Source: Enterococcus raffinosus
GTDB lineage: Bacteria; Bacillota; Bacilli; Lactobacillales; Enterococcaceae
DNA: 64,000 nt
NCBI RefSeq assembly: GCF_001886185.1
Contig: NZ_JXLA01000026.1
Location: 1 to 64,000, forward strand
Direction of reading: 5' to 3'
Shown: positions 41,944 to 51,197 of the stretch, piece by piece
Position numbering within the stretch: position 1 is the stretch's first letter
How the letters are laid out: every line of letters begins with the position of its first letter
Notes under the pieces: generated by a model
The model's database searches: none
What the model saw: only the letters and a program-made list of their open reading frames with translations
Told to the model about the DNA's origin: nothing
Translations under genes and position numbers: made by a program

Positions 41944-43905
41944 TTATTTTTCTTGTTCTATATTTACATATTTTTCTTCTGTTTTTAATGGATTAAAAGC
42001 TCGTCCGCCGCCTTCATAAAACTTCCCAAAAAATTCTACATATTGTAAACGAGCCCCATGAACATAAGCTGACAATAAAGATAAAAATATATTCAACCCA
42101 TGAAGCGCCAGCATCAACAATATTCCAACACTAAAACGTGCTACTGGTGGCATATAACCCACTAACATATTAAATGCTGCAGCAATACTTCCCCCTGAAA
42201 TACCCAAGGCCATTAAACGTGTGTAACTAACTAAATCGCCTATATAACTAGTAATTCCATAAAGGTTGTACGCACCTTTTGCTAATCCCTTAATCTTAGA
42301 TTTTGCCTGCAACATCGGCGTAACAATGATCATAAGGGCGCTTAAAACAGCAAGAGCCACACCAATCACAAATAACGCTTGATTGTTAAACAACATTTTC
42401 CCCAATCCTCCGATGATTGCACCAACCATGATTCCTTGCCAAGCGAATCCATCGGAAACAGCACCAAGGTAATTCTTTGCCTTTATATTTTCTCTTGCAG
42501 CTAAACCTAATCCAATAAAAATTTGAATCACACCAAAAACGATTGATAAAATCAAAATACTAATGACATCGTTACTAGTTGACAGGATAGGTGTGTAGCC
42601 AAGCGAGAATCCAAAGAATGAATTATATATCAATCCCCATAATATTGTAGGAATTGATAAAATTTGGAAGAAACGCATAAATCGTCCCATTCCTCTAGGC
42701 AAGACAGTTCTCAACGCAATTGTCGTAGCAATAAGCATCAACGCGCCATAACCAGCATCAGCAACCATCATTCCGAAGAACACAAAATAAAATGGCATAA
42801 ACCAAGGTGTCGGATCAACCTCATGATATTTAGGTAAGCTATACATTTCAGTCAGCATCTCGAATGGTTTCACGACCGCGTGATTTTTAAGTTTTGTTGG
42901 AATCTCTTCATTTATTTCGATATCAGTAGGTTCCTCTATCTCTAAATAAAGATTTTCTTTCCCAACCGCTTGGTTCATAAACTCTTCAAATGACTTGAAG
43001 GCTTCTGTCTCAAGCCACCCTTGTAGTAGAAATAACTTATCATCCTTAATAAAACGATCATGAATCATCCAACGATTTTTACGCGCAAGTAAAACCTCTT
43101 CCGCTGTTTCCAAACGTTGGATAACTATTTTTTTCTGTCCGATTAGTCGAGCCAATTGTTTTTGCTCCTCGACCAGCTCAAGTATTTCTCGTTGAATCAC
43201 GGTTAACTCAGCCTTAGGCAGAAGTGATCTATTATAATTAAACGTGCTTACACTAAATTGCCGAACCAATTCTTGGACTTCCGTCTGTTCCTCTCGCAAA
43301 AATAATAGAACAAAATTAACGCTTTGATCATCACTATATATACTTTCACAATGAATCTGTTTTTCTTTAACTTTTTGTATAAATAAATCCCAAATACTTG
43401 CATCAGCAGTTCCTAAAAAACATTTTGATGACCGTAAGCTATATTCATTAGGCAAAAAATCTAACATTTTCCATTTTTGTAGCAGACTTTCTTGTTCTTG
43501 CAACTCACGTTGCTTCGAGCTGGCATCAATAAAACGCTTCTCCAAGTCTTGAATACTCTCTAACTCGCTTAACAATGAGGACTCGTCAAACGTATCTTCT
43601 AATTTTTGAAGAGTTGCCTGCTGACGTTTAAGGTGAAGCCCTTTTTCTCGACTGCTACCATGATGCTCTACAAATTGTATGGCATGCGTTATTTGCTCTA
43701 ACTGGTTATCCACTCTTGCAAGGGCATCTTGACTAGGTAAGGGCGCTACTTCTTCAAAATATTGTTCTACCCAATCATTGCTCACAGTTTGCTCAAAAAG
43801 ATCACGAACTTCCACACCTTGAAATCCTTGAATCGCAGATAGAATTTGTTCACTATGTCCTTGTTGGGCAATCAAGGTCAGTTTACTCATTTTACTAACT
43901 GCCAT
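41944..43905 (-). CDS. ntpI: V-type ATPase subunit I/a (stator)
   Basis: 653 residues. N-terminal cytoplasmic coiled-coil half (1-340) and C-terminal half with about seven to eight membrane helices. The helix with YTRLMALGISGGSIAAAFN carries the essential Arg that meets Glu139 of the ring, and GMMVADAGYGALM is the conserved first-helix region. Overlaps ntpF by 11 bp and precedes ntpK by 18 bp. Confidence 0.96.
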   Translation of the reverse strand: MAVSKMSKLTLIAQQGHSEQILSAIQGFQGVEVRDLFEQTVSNDWVEQYFEEVAPLPSQDALARVDNQLEQITHAIQFVEHHGSSREKGLHLKRQQATLQKLEDTFDESSLLSELESIQDLEKRFIDASSKQRELQEQESLLQKWKMLDFLPNEYSLRSSKCFLGTADASIWDLFIQKVKEKQIHCESIYSDDQSVNFVLLFLREEQTEVQELVRQFSVSTFNYNRSLLPKAELTVIQREILELVEEQKQLARLIGQKKIVIQRLETAEEVLLARKNRWMIHDRFIKDDKLFLLQGWLETEAFKSFEEFMNQAVGKENLYLEIEEPTDIEINEEIPTKLKNHAVVKPFEMLTEMYSLPKYHEVDPTPWFMPFYFVFFGMMVADAGYGALMLIATTIALRTVLPRGMGRFMRFFQILSIPTILWGLIYNSFFGFSLGYTPILSTSNDVISILILSIVFGVIQIFIGLGLAARENIKAKNYLGAVSDGFAWQGIMVGAIIGGLGKMLFNNQALFVIGVALAVLSALMIIVTPMLQAKSKIKGLAKGAYNLYGITSYIGDLVSYTRLMALGISGGSIAAAFNMLVGYMPPVARFSVGILLMLALHGLNIFLSLLSAYVHGARLQYVEFFGKFYEGGGRAFNPLKTEEKYVNIEQEK

Positions 43906-44215
43906 ATTCTGAGATCACCCTTTCAATAATTTTTTGAACCGTTTGTTCCTTTTTCTCTAAATAATTGCCTTCCATTTTCTTAATTGCAACTTCTGCACGA
44001 CTGGTTAGTTCTCGTTCTTCGGTTTCTAACTCTTCAGCTAATGTTCGTTCTCGTTTAGCCAAGGTACTAGAAAAATCTTTTTTTAACTCATCACGTTTCT
44101 TTTGCAACAATTGTTTTTTAGTTGACTCGTAATTCGACAGTTCTGCTAGTAAGAGTTCTTTTTTTCTTTCATTTTGTTCTTCAGCAGACTTTATTTTCTC
44201 TAAAGCTTCTAACAC
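43895..44215 (-). CDS. ntpF: V-type ATPase subunit G/F-type stator (NtpF)
   Basis: 106 residues, a single charged coiled coil (Glu/Lys/Arg-rich throughout), the peripheral-stalk partner of NtpE. Start is GTG at 44215 with an excellent AAAGGAGGG site 5 nt away. First gene of the ntp operon; its 100-nt leader contains the putative Na+ riboswitch. Confidence 0.92.
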   Translation of the reverse strand: MLEALEKIKSAEEQNERKKELLLAELSNYESTKKQLLQKKRDELKKDFSSTLAKRERTLAEELETEERELTSRAEVAIKKMEGNYLEKKEQTVQKIIERVISEYGS

Positions 44216-44234
44216 ACAAACCCTCCTTTATATA

Positions 44235-44312
44235 CAAAAAAAGAGCGCAAAACTCTTAAGGTTGCTCTTCTCACCCCTTGAAGAACACGATCCTTGAAGC
44301 TTACGCCCAACC
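44235..44312 (-). promoter_or_regulatory. Putative Na+ riboswitch with terminator, ntp leader
   Basis: Minus-strand leader of ntpF. GGTTG (44308-44312) and CAACC (44260-44264) form a closing helix P1 around a G-rich core containing GGGCGTAAGC and AAGGGGTGAG. Directly after it AAGAGC (44264-44269) pairs with GCTCTT (44241-44246), followed by eight T: an intrinsic terminator sharing its 5' arm with the 3' strand of P1. Ligand-stabilised P1 would thus prevent termination. The Na+-I class (DUF1646 motif) is known upstream of Na+ exporters and ntp operons and raises expression. Class assignment is from memory and position. Confidence 0.6.
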
Positions 44313-44336
44313 ATTTTGTATCTATTCAATGAGTCT

Positions 44337-44342
44337 AGTATA
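44337..44342 (-). promoter_or_regulatory. Putative -10 box of the ntp operon
   Basis: TATACT on the minus strand, about 25 nt before the riboswitch closing helix. The -35 hexamer at 17 bp (GTTACG) is weak. By eye only. Confidence 0.4.
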
Positions 44343-44531
44343 TCAAAAAAAGGAATACTCGTAACTATTTTTCCTCAAAAAGGTTAAAAATCTCATATAT
44401 TAAGCAAGTAAAATCTGCTTTATTTATAGTAGGGTTTTACTCAATAAAAATTAGAAAAAGTTTAAAAACCATAATACTTGCCTTTTCAGTTTTGACTATG
44501 GTATCAAGTAATGTAGAAGGAGTGGTCGGTC

Positions 44532-45254
44532 ATGAAAAAAAATATTATTGGAATCGCGGCAAACCAGCATTATCAAAATAATCAAGATTTTTTTGATCAG
44601 CAATTTACTTACACCCCACAAGGTTTTATTGATGGTGTACACCAAGCTGGAGGTATCCCAATGTTGTTGCCAATCAGTGATCCTGAACTTGCTAGGGATT
44701 ATATTGCTTCAATTGATAAATTATTACTTGCTGGTGGTCAAGATGTCACACCATTTCTTTACGGGGAAGAACCTCATCCGAAATTAGGTCCGACAAGTAT
44801 CGAGCGAGATTCTTTTGAAATGGCATTAATTAAAGAGGCAATCAAACAAAACAAACCAATTTTTACTATTTGCCGTGGAACCCAATTACTGAACGTTACT
44901 TTAGGTGGAACATTGTACCAAGATCTTTCACAGTATTCTGATTGGAATGTAAAACATGACATGTTTCCCACCTTACCAGATTTCGGGCTCCACTCAATCA
45001 CAGTTAACTCTGAATCAACATTAGCTCCCCTTTTTGGTGAACAAGCACAAGTAAACTCTTATCATCATCAAGCGATTAAAGATTTAGCAGAAAATCTTAT
45101 GCCTATTGCTTGGTCTCAGGATGGTATCGTGGAAGCAGTAGAAAGTCGTGAAAAAAATACTAAAATTCTTGGTGTGCAATGGCACCCTGAATTGACTCAG
45201 AAAAAAGATGCAAAAGAGCAACGCCTATTCGATTTCTTCGTTCAAGAGTTTTAA
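44532..45254 (+). CDS. Gamma-glutamyl-GABA hydrolase-like class I amidotransferase
   Basis: 240 residues, peptidase C26/PuuD family. Nucleophile Cys114 in TICRGTQLLNV, catalytic His/Glu in VQWHPE near the end, substrate-loop YHHQAI, and the LLAGGQDVTPFLYGEEP motif of PuuD-like proteins. Cleaves gamma-glutamyl bonds, such as gamma-glutamyl-GABA or related polyamine conjugates. No putrescine pathway gene is nearby, so the substrate is open. Strong AGAAGGAG site and a dedicated terminator. Confidence 0.88.
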   Translation: MKKNIIGIAANQHYQNNQDFFDQQFTYTPQGFIDGVHQAGGIPMLLPISDPELARDYIASIDKLLLAGGQDVTPFLYGEEPHPKLGPTSIERDSFEMALIKEAIKQNKPIFTICRGTQLLNVTLGGTLYQDLSQYSDWNVKHDMFPTLPDFGLHSITVNSESTLAPLFGEQAQVNSYHHQAIKDLAENLMPIAWSQDGIVEAVESREKNTKILGVQWHPELTQKKDAKEQRLFDFFVQEF

Positions 45255-45261
45255 TAACAGC

Positions 45262-45302
45262 AAATAAGGTTCAATCTCTAAATCCGAGATTGAACCTTAT
45301 TT
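45262..45302 (+). terminator. Terminator of the PuuD-like gene
   Basis: 17-bp stem AAATAAGGTTCAATCTC / GAGATTGAACCTTATTT with a 7-nt loop, 8 bp after the stop; AT-rich tail. Confidence 0.9.
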
Positions 45303-45412
45303 ATTTACATATTCTTACTTTTTCTCAATAAATCCTACTTTAGTACCATTTCATTCGTTTTTAGTTATGGGAGAATCATTTCATAGCTTTTTTAGCTAAA
45401 AGGAAGAAAATA

Positions 45413-46090
45413 ATGAATGCAATTGAAGTAAATGATGTGAAAAAGGTGTACAGTTCTGGACCAGCAGCCTTTGAAGCACTAAAAGGGATAAGTTTCACAA
45501 TTAAGAAGGGAGAATCAATCGCGATTATTGGTAAAAGTGGTTCAGGTAAATCTACCTTAATGCATATTCTTGCGTTACTTGATCGACCGAGCTCCGGAAA
45601 AATAGCTTTATTAAACCAAGACACACAAAAGATTAATAAACGAACGCTAAATAAAATGAGAAATGAAACCTTTGGCTTTGTCTTCCAACAATTCTTTATG
45701 AACCCTAAAGATACCGTTCTTTCCAACGTTGTCTTACCGCTTAAAATAGCTGGGCTTTCTAGTCGCCAACGAAAAGAAATGGCTATCGATGCATTAGAGG
45801 CGGTCGAGCTCAGTGATAAAGCCAATAACAAGGCCAATGATTTATCAGGAGGGCAAAAACAGCGTGTATGCATTGCACGTGCGATCGTCAATCAACCAGA
45901 AATTATTTTTGCTGATGAGCCCACCGGAAACTTAGATTCGACTACTGGCGAAAAAATTGAAGAACTTTTATTTAATTTAAATCAGAATAAAGGGATTACC
46001 TTGATAATAGTGACTCACGACCCTGAACTCGCAGCTCGTTGTGATCGTCAAATCCATATTAAAGATGGTCAACTATTGGAGGGCGCGTAA
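45413..46090 (+). CDS. ABC transporter ATPase, MacB/LolD type
   Basis: 225 residues. Walker A GKSGSGKS in AIIGKSGSGKSTLMHIL, Q-loop FVFQQFF, signature LSGGQKQRVCIARAI and Walker B IIFADEPTGNLD, the last with the ExTGNLD form typical of MacB/LolD/FtsE-like mechanotransmission transporters. Paired with the permease gene that follows at 1 bp. Likely antimicrobial-peptide efflux or lipoprotein/peptide signalling; no sensor kinase or accessory protein is adjacent. Confidence 0.92.
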   Translation: MNAIEVNDVKKVYSSGPAAFEALKGISFTIKKGESIAIIGKSGSGKSTLMHILALLDRPSSGKIALLNQDTQKINKRTLNKMRNETFGFVFQQFFMNPKDTVLSNVVLPLKIAGLSSRQRKEMAIDALEAVELSDKANNKANDLSGGQKQRVCIARAIVNQPEIIFADEPTGNLDSTTGEKIEELLFNLNQNKGITLIIVTHDPELAARCDRQIHIKDGQLLEGA

Positions 46091-46091
46091 A

Positions 46092-47363
46092 ATGAGACTA
46101 TTTGACATACTTAAATCTGCAAGCTCAAACCTTTGGCGTAACAAAGGTCGAACACTGCTTACAGTTATCGCAATATTAATCGGTGCCTTTACAATCTCAC
46201 TAACCACTGGTGTGAATAATGGCGTAAATGATTACATTGATCGTCAAATACGCGGAGTTGGCGGAGAGGATCAATTAATGGTTTTTCCTGAATCACAAAT
46301 GAGTTCTGGTAATGAGGACCCTCAAGAGTATAATCCTGACAAGGGAGCGGGTGCTGATGCAGATTTTTTAACAACAAAGGATCTTGAAAAGATCAAGAGT
46401 ACTAAAGGAATCCGCAAGGTTGAGCCTTTTCATTTTCTATCTACAGATTATGTTCAACGGCATAACGGAAAAAAATATTTACTCTCTGCTGTAAGTGTCA
46501 GCGATATCTCTATTGATCTAGAGTCTGGTCGAGAAGTAAGTAATTCCGGCGAACATTATGAAATCAACTTAGCCCCCGAGTATCTAAAATCATTAGGCTT
46601 CAAAAATGCAAAATCTGCACTAAATAAAAAGATAAACATTGCGGTTAGTAGTCAAGCTACTGGAGAACAGGAAATTATCGAGGCAACAATTATCGGTGTT
46701 CGAAATGTTAGTTTGATTCAACAAGGACAATCTATTATGAGCAAGGCATTATCTGATAAAATTGTCAGTATAAATGAAAATGGTTTGCCTGAAAATATGA
46801 AGAGCAAGTATAGTACTCTTTTTGCAACAATGGATAAAAACTTATCAAAAAAACAAATCGATCAATTAAAAAATCGTTTGTCTAAAAAAGGGTTCAGTTC
46901 AATGACTGTTGAAGATGAAATTGGCATGATACGACAAGTAGTTAATGCTATTACTGGTGTACTCACTCTATTTGGCGCAATCGCATTATTGGCTGCAAGT
47001 TTTGGCATAATCAACACCTTATATATGTCTGTGCAAGATCGAACACGTGAAATCGGTTTGATGAAAGCGATGGGAATGGGACGACTGAAAGTCTTCTTAA
47101 CTTTCAGCGTTGAAGCACTCTTAATTGGCTTTTGGGGAGGAATCACCGGAATAGCTGGAGCTATCGTTGCAGGGAATCTTCTAAATGATTTTGCTGCCAC
47201 CTCCTTTTTAGATGGATTAACTGGTTTAACCCTGCTACAATTTTCGTGGCTTTCTATGCTGATCATTTTAGTGATTATTATGTTCATTGCTTTTTTAGCA
47301 GGAACTTTTCCAGCAAATCGAGCTGCCCGTCTAGATCCAATTAACGCTTTACGCTATGAATAA
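46092..47363 (+). CDS. ABC transporter permease, MacB/FtsX type
   Basis: 423 residues from the ATG at 46092 (GGAGGG at 46077-46082), which falls 1 bp after the ATPase stop. One N-terminal span (about 20-42), a large extracellular domain (about 45-285, the MacB periplasmic-core-like part with many charged residues), then three C-terminal spans in the FtsX domain (about 300-415), with SFGIINTLYMSVQDRTREIGLMKAMG and the PANRAARLDPINALRYE end typical of the family. Confidence 0.92.
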   Translation: MRLFDILKSASSNLWRNKGRTLLTVIAILIGAFTISLTTGVNNGVNDYIDRQIRGVGGEDQLMVFPESQMSSGNEDPQEYNPDKGAGADADFLTTKDLEKIKSTKGIRKVEPFHFLSTDYVQRHNGKKYLLSAVSVSDISIDLESGREVSNSGEHYEINLAPEYLKSLGFKNAKSALNKKINIAVSSQATGEQEIIEATIIGVRNVSLIQQGQSIMSKALSDKIVSINENGLPENMKSKYSTLFATMDKNLSKKQIDQLKNRLSKKGFSSMTVEDEIGMIRQVVNAITGVLTLFGAIALLAASFGIINTLYMSVQDRTREIGLMKAMGMGRLKVFLTFSVEALLIGFWGGITGIAGAIVAGNLLNDFAATSFLDGLTGLTLLQFSWLSMLIILVIIMFIAFLAGTFPANRAARLDPINALRYE

Positions 47364-47369
47364 AAAGAA

Positions 47370-47403
47370 GCTATAGCAAAAAATTGCTATAGCCTCTTTT
47401 ATT
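47370..47403. terminator. Bidirectional terminator
   Basis: GCTATAGCAA / TTGCTATAGC with T-rich flanks; between the convergent MacB-like permease and symporter genes. Confidence 0.85.
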
Positions 47404-47408
47404 CTTTA

Positions 47409-48860
47409 TTAGTCATCTTCAATAGTTGTCTCTGATACTGAGAATGTTGATAAATCAGTCGTTTCACCTGTAGACAAACGTTCAAAATAGGATTTTGTCT
47501 CTTTAAATACCACAGGACTTAGTAAAATCAGGGCAATGATATTTGGAAATGCCATTAATCCATTAAAAATATCGGCAATTGTCCATACCGCAGAAACTGT
47601 CAAATACGGCCCAATAAATACCGCTAAGATATAAACCAGACGAAATGCAGATGAAAACTTCGTGTTCCCTCCAGTCAAATAACTTAAACAACGCTCCGAG
47701 TAGTAATTCCAGCCTAAAATCGTGGTAAAGGCAAAAAATGCTAAACATGTCATTAATAGTAAAGACGCAATGGTTTGCGAAATTGGTAATGCTTCTGAGA
47801 AGGCAAAAATCGTCACTGCGGAACCCTCTAGACCAGTTTCCCATGCCCCTGTAAGAATAATTGCCATACCAGTCATATTACAAACAACTAACGTATCAAT
47901 AAAAGTACCCGTCATAGATACTAAACCTTGTCGTACAGGTTCTTTCGACTGTGCAGCTGCTGCCGCAATTGGCGCACTACCTAATCCAGATTCATTTGAA
48001 AAGATTCCTCGAGCAATCCCTTTTTGCATGGCGATCATCATTGCCCCCATTGCACCACCAGAAACTGCGCGTAAGCCAAACGCACTTTGGAAAATTTCAA
48101 TAATAACTCCTGGTAATTTTGTGATATTCACAATGATCATGAACAAACAAAGTCCTACATAAATGACGATCATTAAAGGAACAATAATCTCAGACACTCT
48201 TGCAATACGTTGTACACCACCAATTAGAACAATAGCAACAAGAACTGTCACTACAATACCCGTGAGAATAACTGCCCATGAATATTCATTACCAAAAAGG
48301 GTAATCGTATTCACTTTATTAGGATCAAAAAATGTTTCTGCTGCTGAAGTAATCCCATTAATTTGAGCGATTGTACCAATTCCAATTAGTCCAGCAATTG
48401 CTCCAAAAAAGGCAAACATCTTCGCTAGCCATTTCCACTTTTGTCCCAATCCATTTTCAATGTAATAGAATGGACCACCTAGTGCTTTTCCATGGTCATC
48501 GAACGTACGGTATTTGACCGCCAGTAGCCCCTCTGCATACTTTGTGGCCATTCCTAACAAGCCAGCTAACTCTAACCAAAACAGGGCACCTGGACCTCCC
48601 GCAACAATTGCCGTAGCAACGCCTACAATATTACCTGTACCAATTGTAGCTGATAGCGCTGTACATAAAGCTTGGAAACTTGTGACATCTCCTTGTCCAC
48701 CCTCTTCATTTTTCACCATGTACTTCAGGGCAAGAGGCAAACGACGAACTTGAATCATCCGGCAACCAACAGTTAAAATAATACCAATTCCTAAAATTAA
48801 GACGATCATTGGTGCTCCCCAAATCACAGAATTAATTTTCAATAAAATATCACCCATCAA
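47409..48860 (-). CDS. Alanine/glycine:cation symporter (AGCS family)
   Basis: 483 residues with about ten to eleven hydrophobic spans. AGCS motifs: LSATIGTGNIVGVATAI, GGPGALFWLELAGLLGMATKYAEG, NESGLGSAPIAAAAA, MTGMAIILTG. The family imports alanine or glycine with Na+ (or H+). In an organism with a Na+ V-ATPase, Na+ coupling is plausible. Single gene. Confidence 0.93.
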   Translation of the reverse strand: MMGDILLKINSVIWGAPMIVLILGIGIILTVGCRMIQVRRLPLALKYMVKNEEGGQGDVTSFQALCTALSATIGTGNIVGVATAIVAGGPGALFWLELAGLLGMATKYAEGLLAVKYRTFDDHGKALGGPFYYIENGLGQKWKWLAKMFAFFGAIAGLIGIGTIAQINGITSAAETFFDPNKVNTITLFGNEYSWAVILTGIVVTVLVAIVLIGGVQRIARVSEIIVPLMIVIYVGLCLFMIIVNITKLPGVIIEIFQSAFGLRAVSGGAMGAMMIAMQKGIARGIFSNESGLGSAPIAAAAAQSKEPVRQGLVSMTGTFIDTLVVCNMTGMAIILTGAWETGLEGSAVTIFAFSEALPISQTIASLLLMTCLAFFAFTTILGWNYYSERCLSYLTGGNTKFSSAFRLVYILAVFIGPYLTVSAVWTIADIFNGLMAFPNIIALILLSPVVFKETKSYFERLSTGETTDLSTFSVSETTIEDD

Positions 48861-48981
48861 ATTCCTCCCTTTTTCTAGTTATTCTATCATAAAAATAATT
48901 CACAAACTCTTTTTCAATTAAAAAAATTTTCATTCTTGTTTTTATGGACAGAAAAGATTCAGCATTTTTCATTGGAAAATA

Positions 48982-49026
48982 CACAAAAACACGTATAACA
49001 AATATGAATTATATCTGTTATACATG
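48982..49026 (-). terminator. Terminator of the aldo-keto reductase gene
   Basis: Minus strand ACATGTATAACA / TGTTATACGTGT arms with inner ATAT pairs, followed by a T-rich stretch. 24 bp after the gene's stop codon. Confidence 0.7.
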
Positions 49027-49049
49027 TCTCTTTTCTTCTAAAAACTTTA

Positions 49050-49865
49050 TTAGAAATCAAAATTATCAGGATCGGCACCAAGACGTTCATTAATATTTAA
49101 ACTATCTATTTGATTCATATCTTCTTCACTCAGTTCAAAATCAAAAACGTCAAAATTTTCTTTAATACGATTTTCATGAACAGATTTTGGAATAACAATG
49201 ATATCACTCTGCAGATGCCAGCGAATAATAACCTGTGCAGCAGTTTTATCATATTTTTGTCCAATCTCAACAAGTGTTTCGTTTTGTAATATCTTACCTT
49301 GTCCTAGCGGCGACCATGCTTCAATAGCAATATCTTCTTTAGACAAAAAGTCACGTAGCTGAACTTGTGTTAACGTCGGATGTAGTTCAATTTGATTGAC
49401 CATTGGTTTAATTTTTGCCGTTGTCATTAATTCTTCAATGTGATGCTGATGGAAGTTTGAGACACCAATTGCTTTAGCACGACCGTTCTCATAAATTTCT
49501 TCCATTGCTCGCCAAGAATCATTGAATTTTCCTTCAACAGGCCAATGGATCAAATATAAATCTACATAGTCTAGTCCTAAACGCTCTAAACTATCATTAA
49601 ACGCTTGATGAGCAGATTCATACCCTTGATCGGCATTCCAAAGCTTAGTGGTGATAAATAAATCTCCTCGGTTCACTCCAGCTTGACGAATCCCCTCACC
49701 GACTCCTTCTTCATTTTTGTACACAGCTGCTGTATCAATCAGTTGGTAGCCATTACTTATGGCCCATTTAACAGAATTCGTAGCATCATCATCATTCACA
49801 CGCCAAACACCTAAACCTAATCGAGGCATTTCGAGACCATTTGCTAATTTTTTCATCTTATCCAT
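49050..49865 (-). CDS. Aldo/keto reductase
   Basis: 271 residues from the ATG at 49865, preceded by AAGGAGG; a longer frame upstream has no ribosome site and would add 21 atypical residues. NADPH-dependent (beta/alpha)8 barrel reductase. Catalytic tetrad Asp44, Tyr49, Lys74, His107 (LIDTAAVYKNE, ITTKLWN, LYLIHWPV). IPKSVHENRIKEN is the cofactor-binding loop. Similar to 2,5-diketo-gluconate/glyoxal reductases; substrate unknown. Confidence 0.92.
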   Translation of the reverse strand: MDKMKKLANGLEMPRLGLGVWRVNDDDATNSVKWAISNGYQLIDTAAVYKNEEGVGEGIRQAGVNRGDLFITTKLWNADQGYESAHQAFNDSLERLGLDYVDLYLIHWPVEGKFNDSWRAMEEIYENGRAKAIGVSNFHQHHIEELMTTAKIKPMVNQIELHPTLTQVQLRDFLSKEDIAIEAWSPLGQGKILQNETLVEIGQKYDKTAAQVIIRWHLQSDIIVIPKSVHENRIKENFDVFDFELSEEDMNQIDSLNINERLGADPDNFDF

Positions 49866-49937
49866 CAAATTTCCTCCTTCTAGTTTGTGTTTCAATTCTA
49901 TTGTGAAAGACTTTGATTCAACGGTCAACAGATTTGT

Positions 49938-51197
49938 CTATTTCTTTTTCCGATCATTTTGCATAATAGAAATTGATTGTTTTAAAGCACTAAGCGTTCC
50001 GCCTTCACTATAGACTAAGACATTTGACTTATACAATTGTGCTGAGAAAAGTGTCAGTAAAATCGTAAAGACTATCAAAATTCCTAAAGAGACAAATGCG
50101 CTGGACATTGCGGCTGTACCTGATGCTAAACGCAACGGCATACTGTACGACGATAAAAATGGAATGTACGAAGTAACCTTGATGATTACATTGGTTGGAT
50201 TAGAGGTCCCTAGAATTAAACCTAACATATAACCAATCATCGAAAGATACATCACTGGTTGGATCGCTTTTGCAGTATCCTCTGGTTTGCTTACTAACGA
50301 GCCGCATAAGGCAGATAGAACAGCGTATAAAAAGAGCCCAACCAACATAAAGGCAATAATCGCCAAGGCACCGCTTCCCAGTAACGATTTAATAGATACG
50401 TTATTGATAAGATCTTTTACCATAGCAACGTCTTTGAATTGTCGATAACCAAACACGACAGCTACACCATAAATTAATAACTGGGTTAAGGCCACTAACA
50501 AGACACCCAATAATTTCCCATAATAATGCGTTTTAGCCTTCATACTTGACAGTAGGACTTCCATGATACGTGTTCCTTTTTCTGAGGCAATTTCTTGAGC
50601 GATAATTGACGAATAACTAATAATAAACACAAACATAATGATAGTAGTTAAAAAACTCAAAATAAACTGGGTTCCTGAATCTCCCCCATCACTTTGCATC
50701 TTTCCATTCTCAAAAGTCACTTTAGTAGATTCGAATTTTGCCGGCTCCATAACCTTCTGTACTTGTGCAGTTGTTAAATTTAACTGATTGGCACGAATAG
50801 TCGCTTGCATTGAACTTAAAATCTGCTGCAACTGCGTCTCAGTCGAGGTTCCTAGAGAAGCTTTACTATAGAGCTTTCCTGAAACATTCTCCTGACTCAT
50901 CTTAAGATCAAGATAAGCATCAACCTTCTTATCTTCTAATTGTTTTTGCGCTTTTTTATCGGAGGATATTATTTTGAAGCTGTAATCCTCACTTTTTGTT
51001 TTTGCTAATTGTTCTGCTACTGCTGGCTGATCACTGACAATACCAATTTTATTAATATCATTAGCATCTCCAAAGAAATGTTGTGATAAATAGAAAATGC
51101 CCATAACTAAAAATGGTGCAAGGATCATAATGACGAAGGCGGTTGATTTTACATTCTTTTTATAGACATCTTTTATAATAATCCCCATTTTACTCAT
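49938..51197 (-). CDS. ABC-2 type permease, NatB-like
   Basis: 419 residues. First span at about 15-38, large extracellular loop (about 45-175), then five spans in the C-terminal half, as in NatB/ABC-2 exporters. SSIIAQEIASEKGTRIMEVLLSS is the family's conserved loop. It may export Na+ (NatAB) or an antimicrobial compound; the family is broad. Overlaps the ATPase gene by 8 bp. Confidence 0.88.
   Translation of the reverse strand: MSKMGIIIKDVYKKNVKSTAFVIMILAPFLVMGIFYLSQHFFGDANDINKIGIVSDQPAVAEQLAKTKSEDYSFKIISSDKKAQKQLEDKKVDAYLDLKMSQENVSGKLYSKASLGTSTETQLQQILSSMQATIRANQLNLTTAQVQKVMEPAKFESTKVTFENGKMQSDGGDSGTQFILSFLTTIIMFVFIISYSSIIAQEIASEKGTRIMEVLLSSMKAKTHYYGKLLGVLLVALTQLLIYGVAVVFGYRQFKDVAMVKDLINNVSIKSLLGSGALAIIAFMLVGLFLYAVLSALCGSLVSKPEDTAKAIQPVMYLSMIGYMLGLILGTSNPTNVIIKVTSYIPFLSSYSMPLRLASGTAAMSSAFVSLGILIVFTILLTLFSAQLYKSNVLVYSEGGTLSALKQSISIMQNDRKKK

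Noticed and set aside
45376-45891. 171-codon minus-strand frame
   Set aside because: It is fully antisense to the ABC ATPase, whose motifs are complete, and has no start signal.
48982-49026. Palindrome GTATAACA...TGTTATAC as an operator of the symporter gene
   Set aside because: It lies 24 bp after the aldo-keto reductase stop and has a T-rich tail on that strand, so a terminator is the simpler reading.
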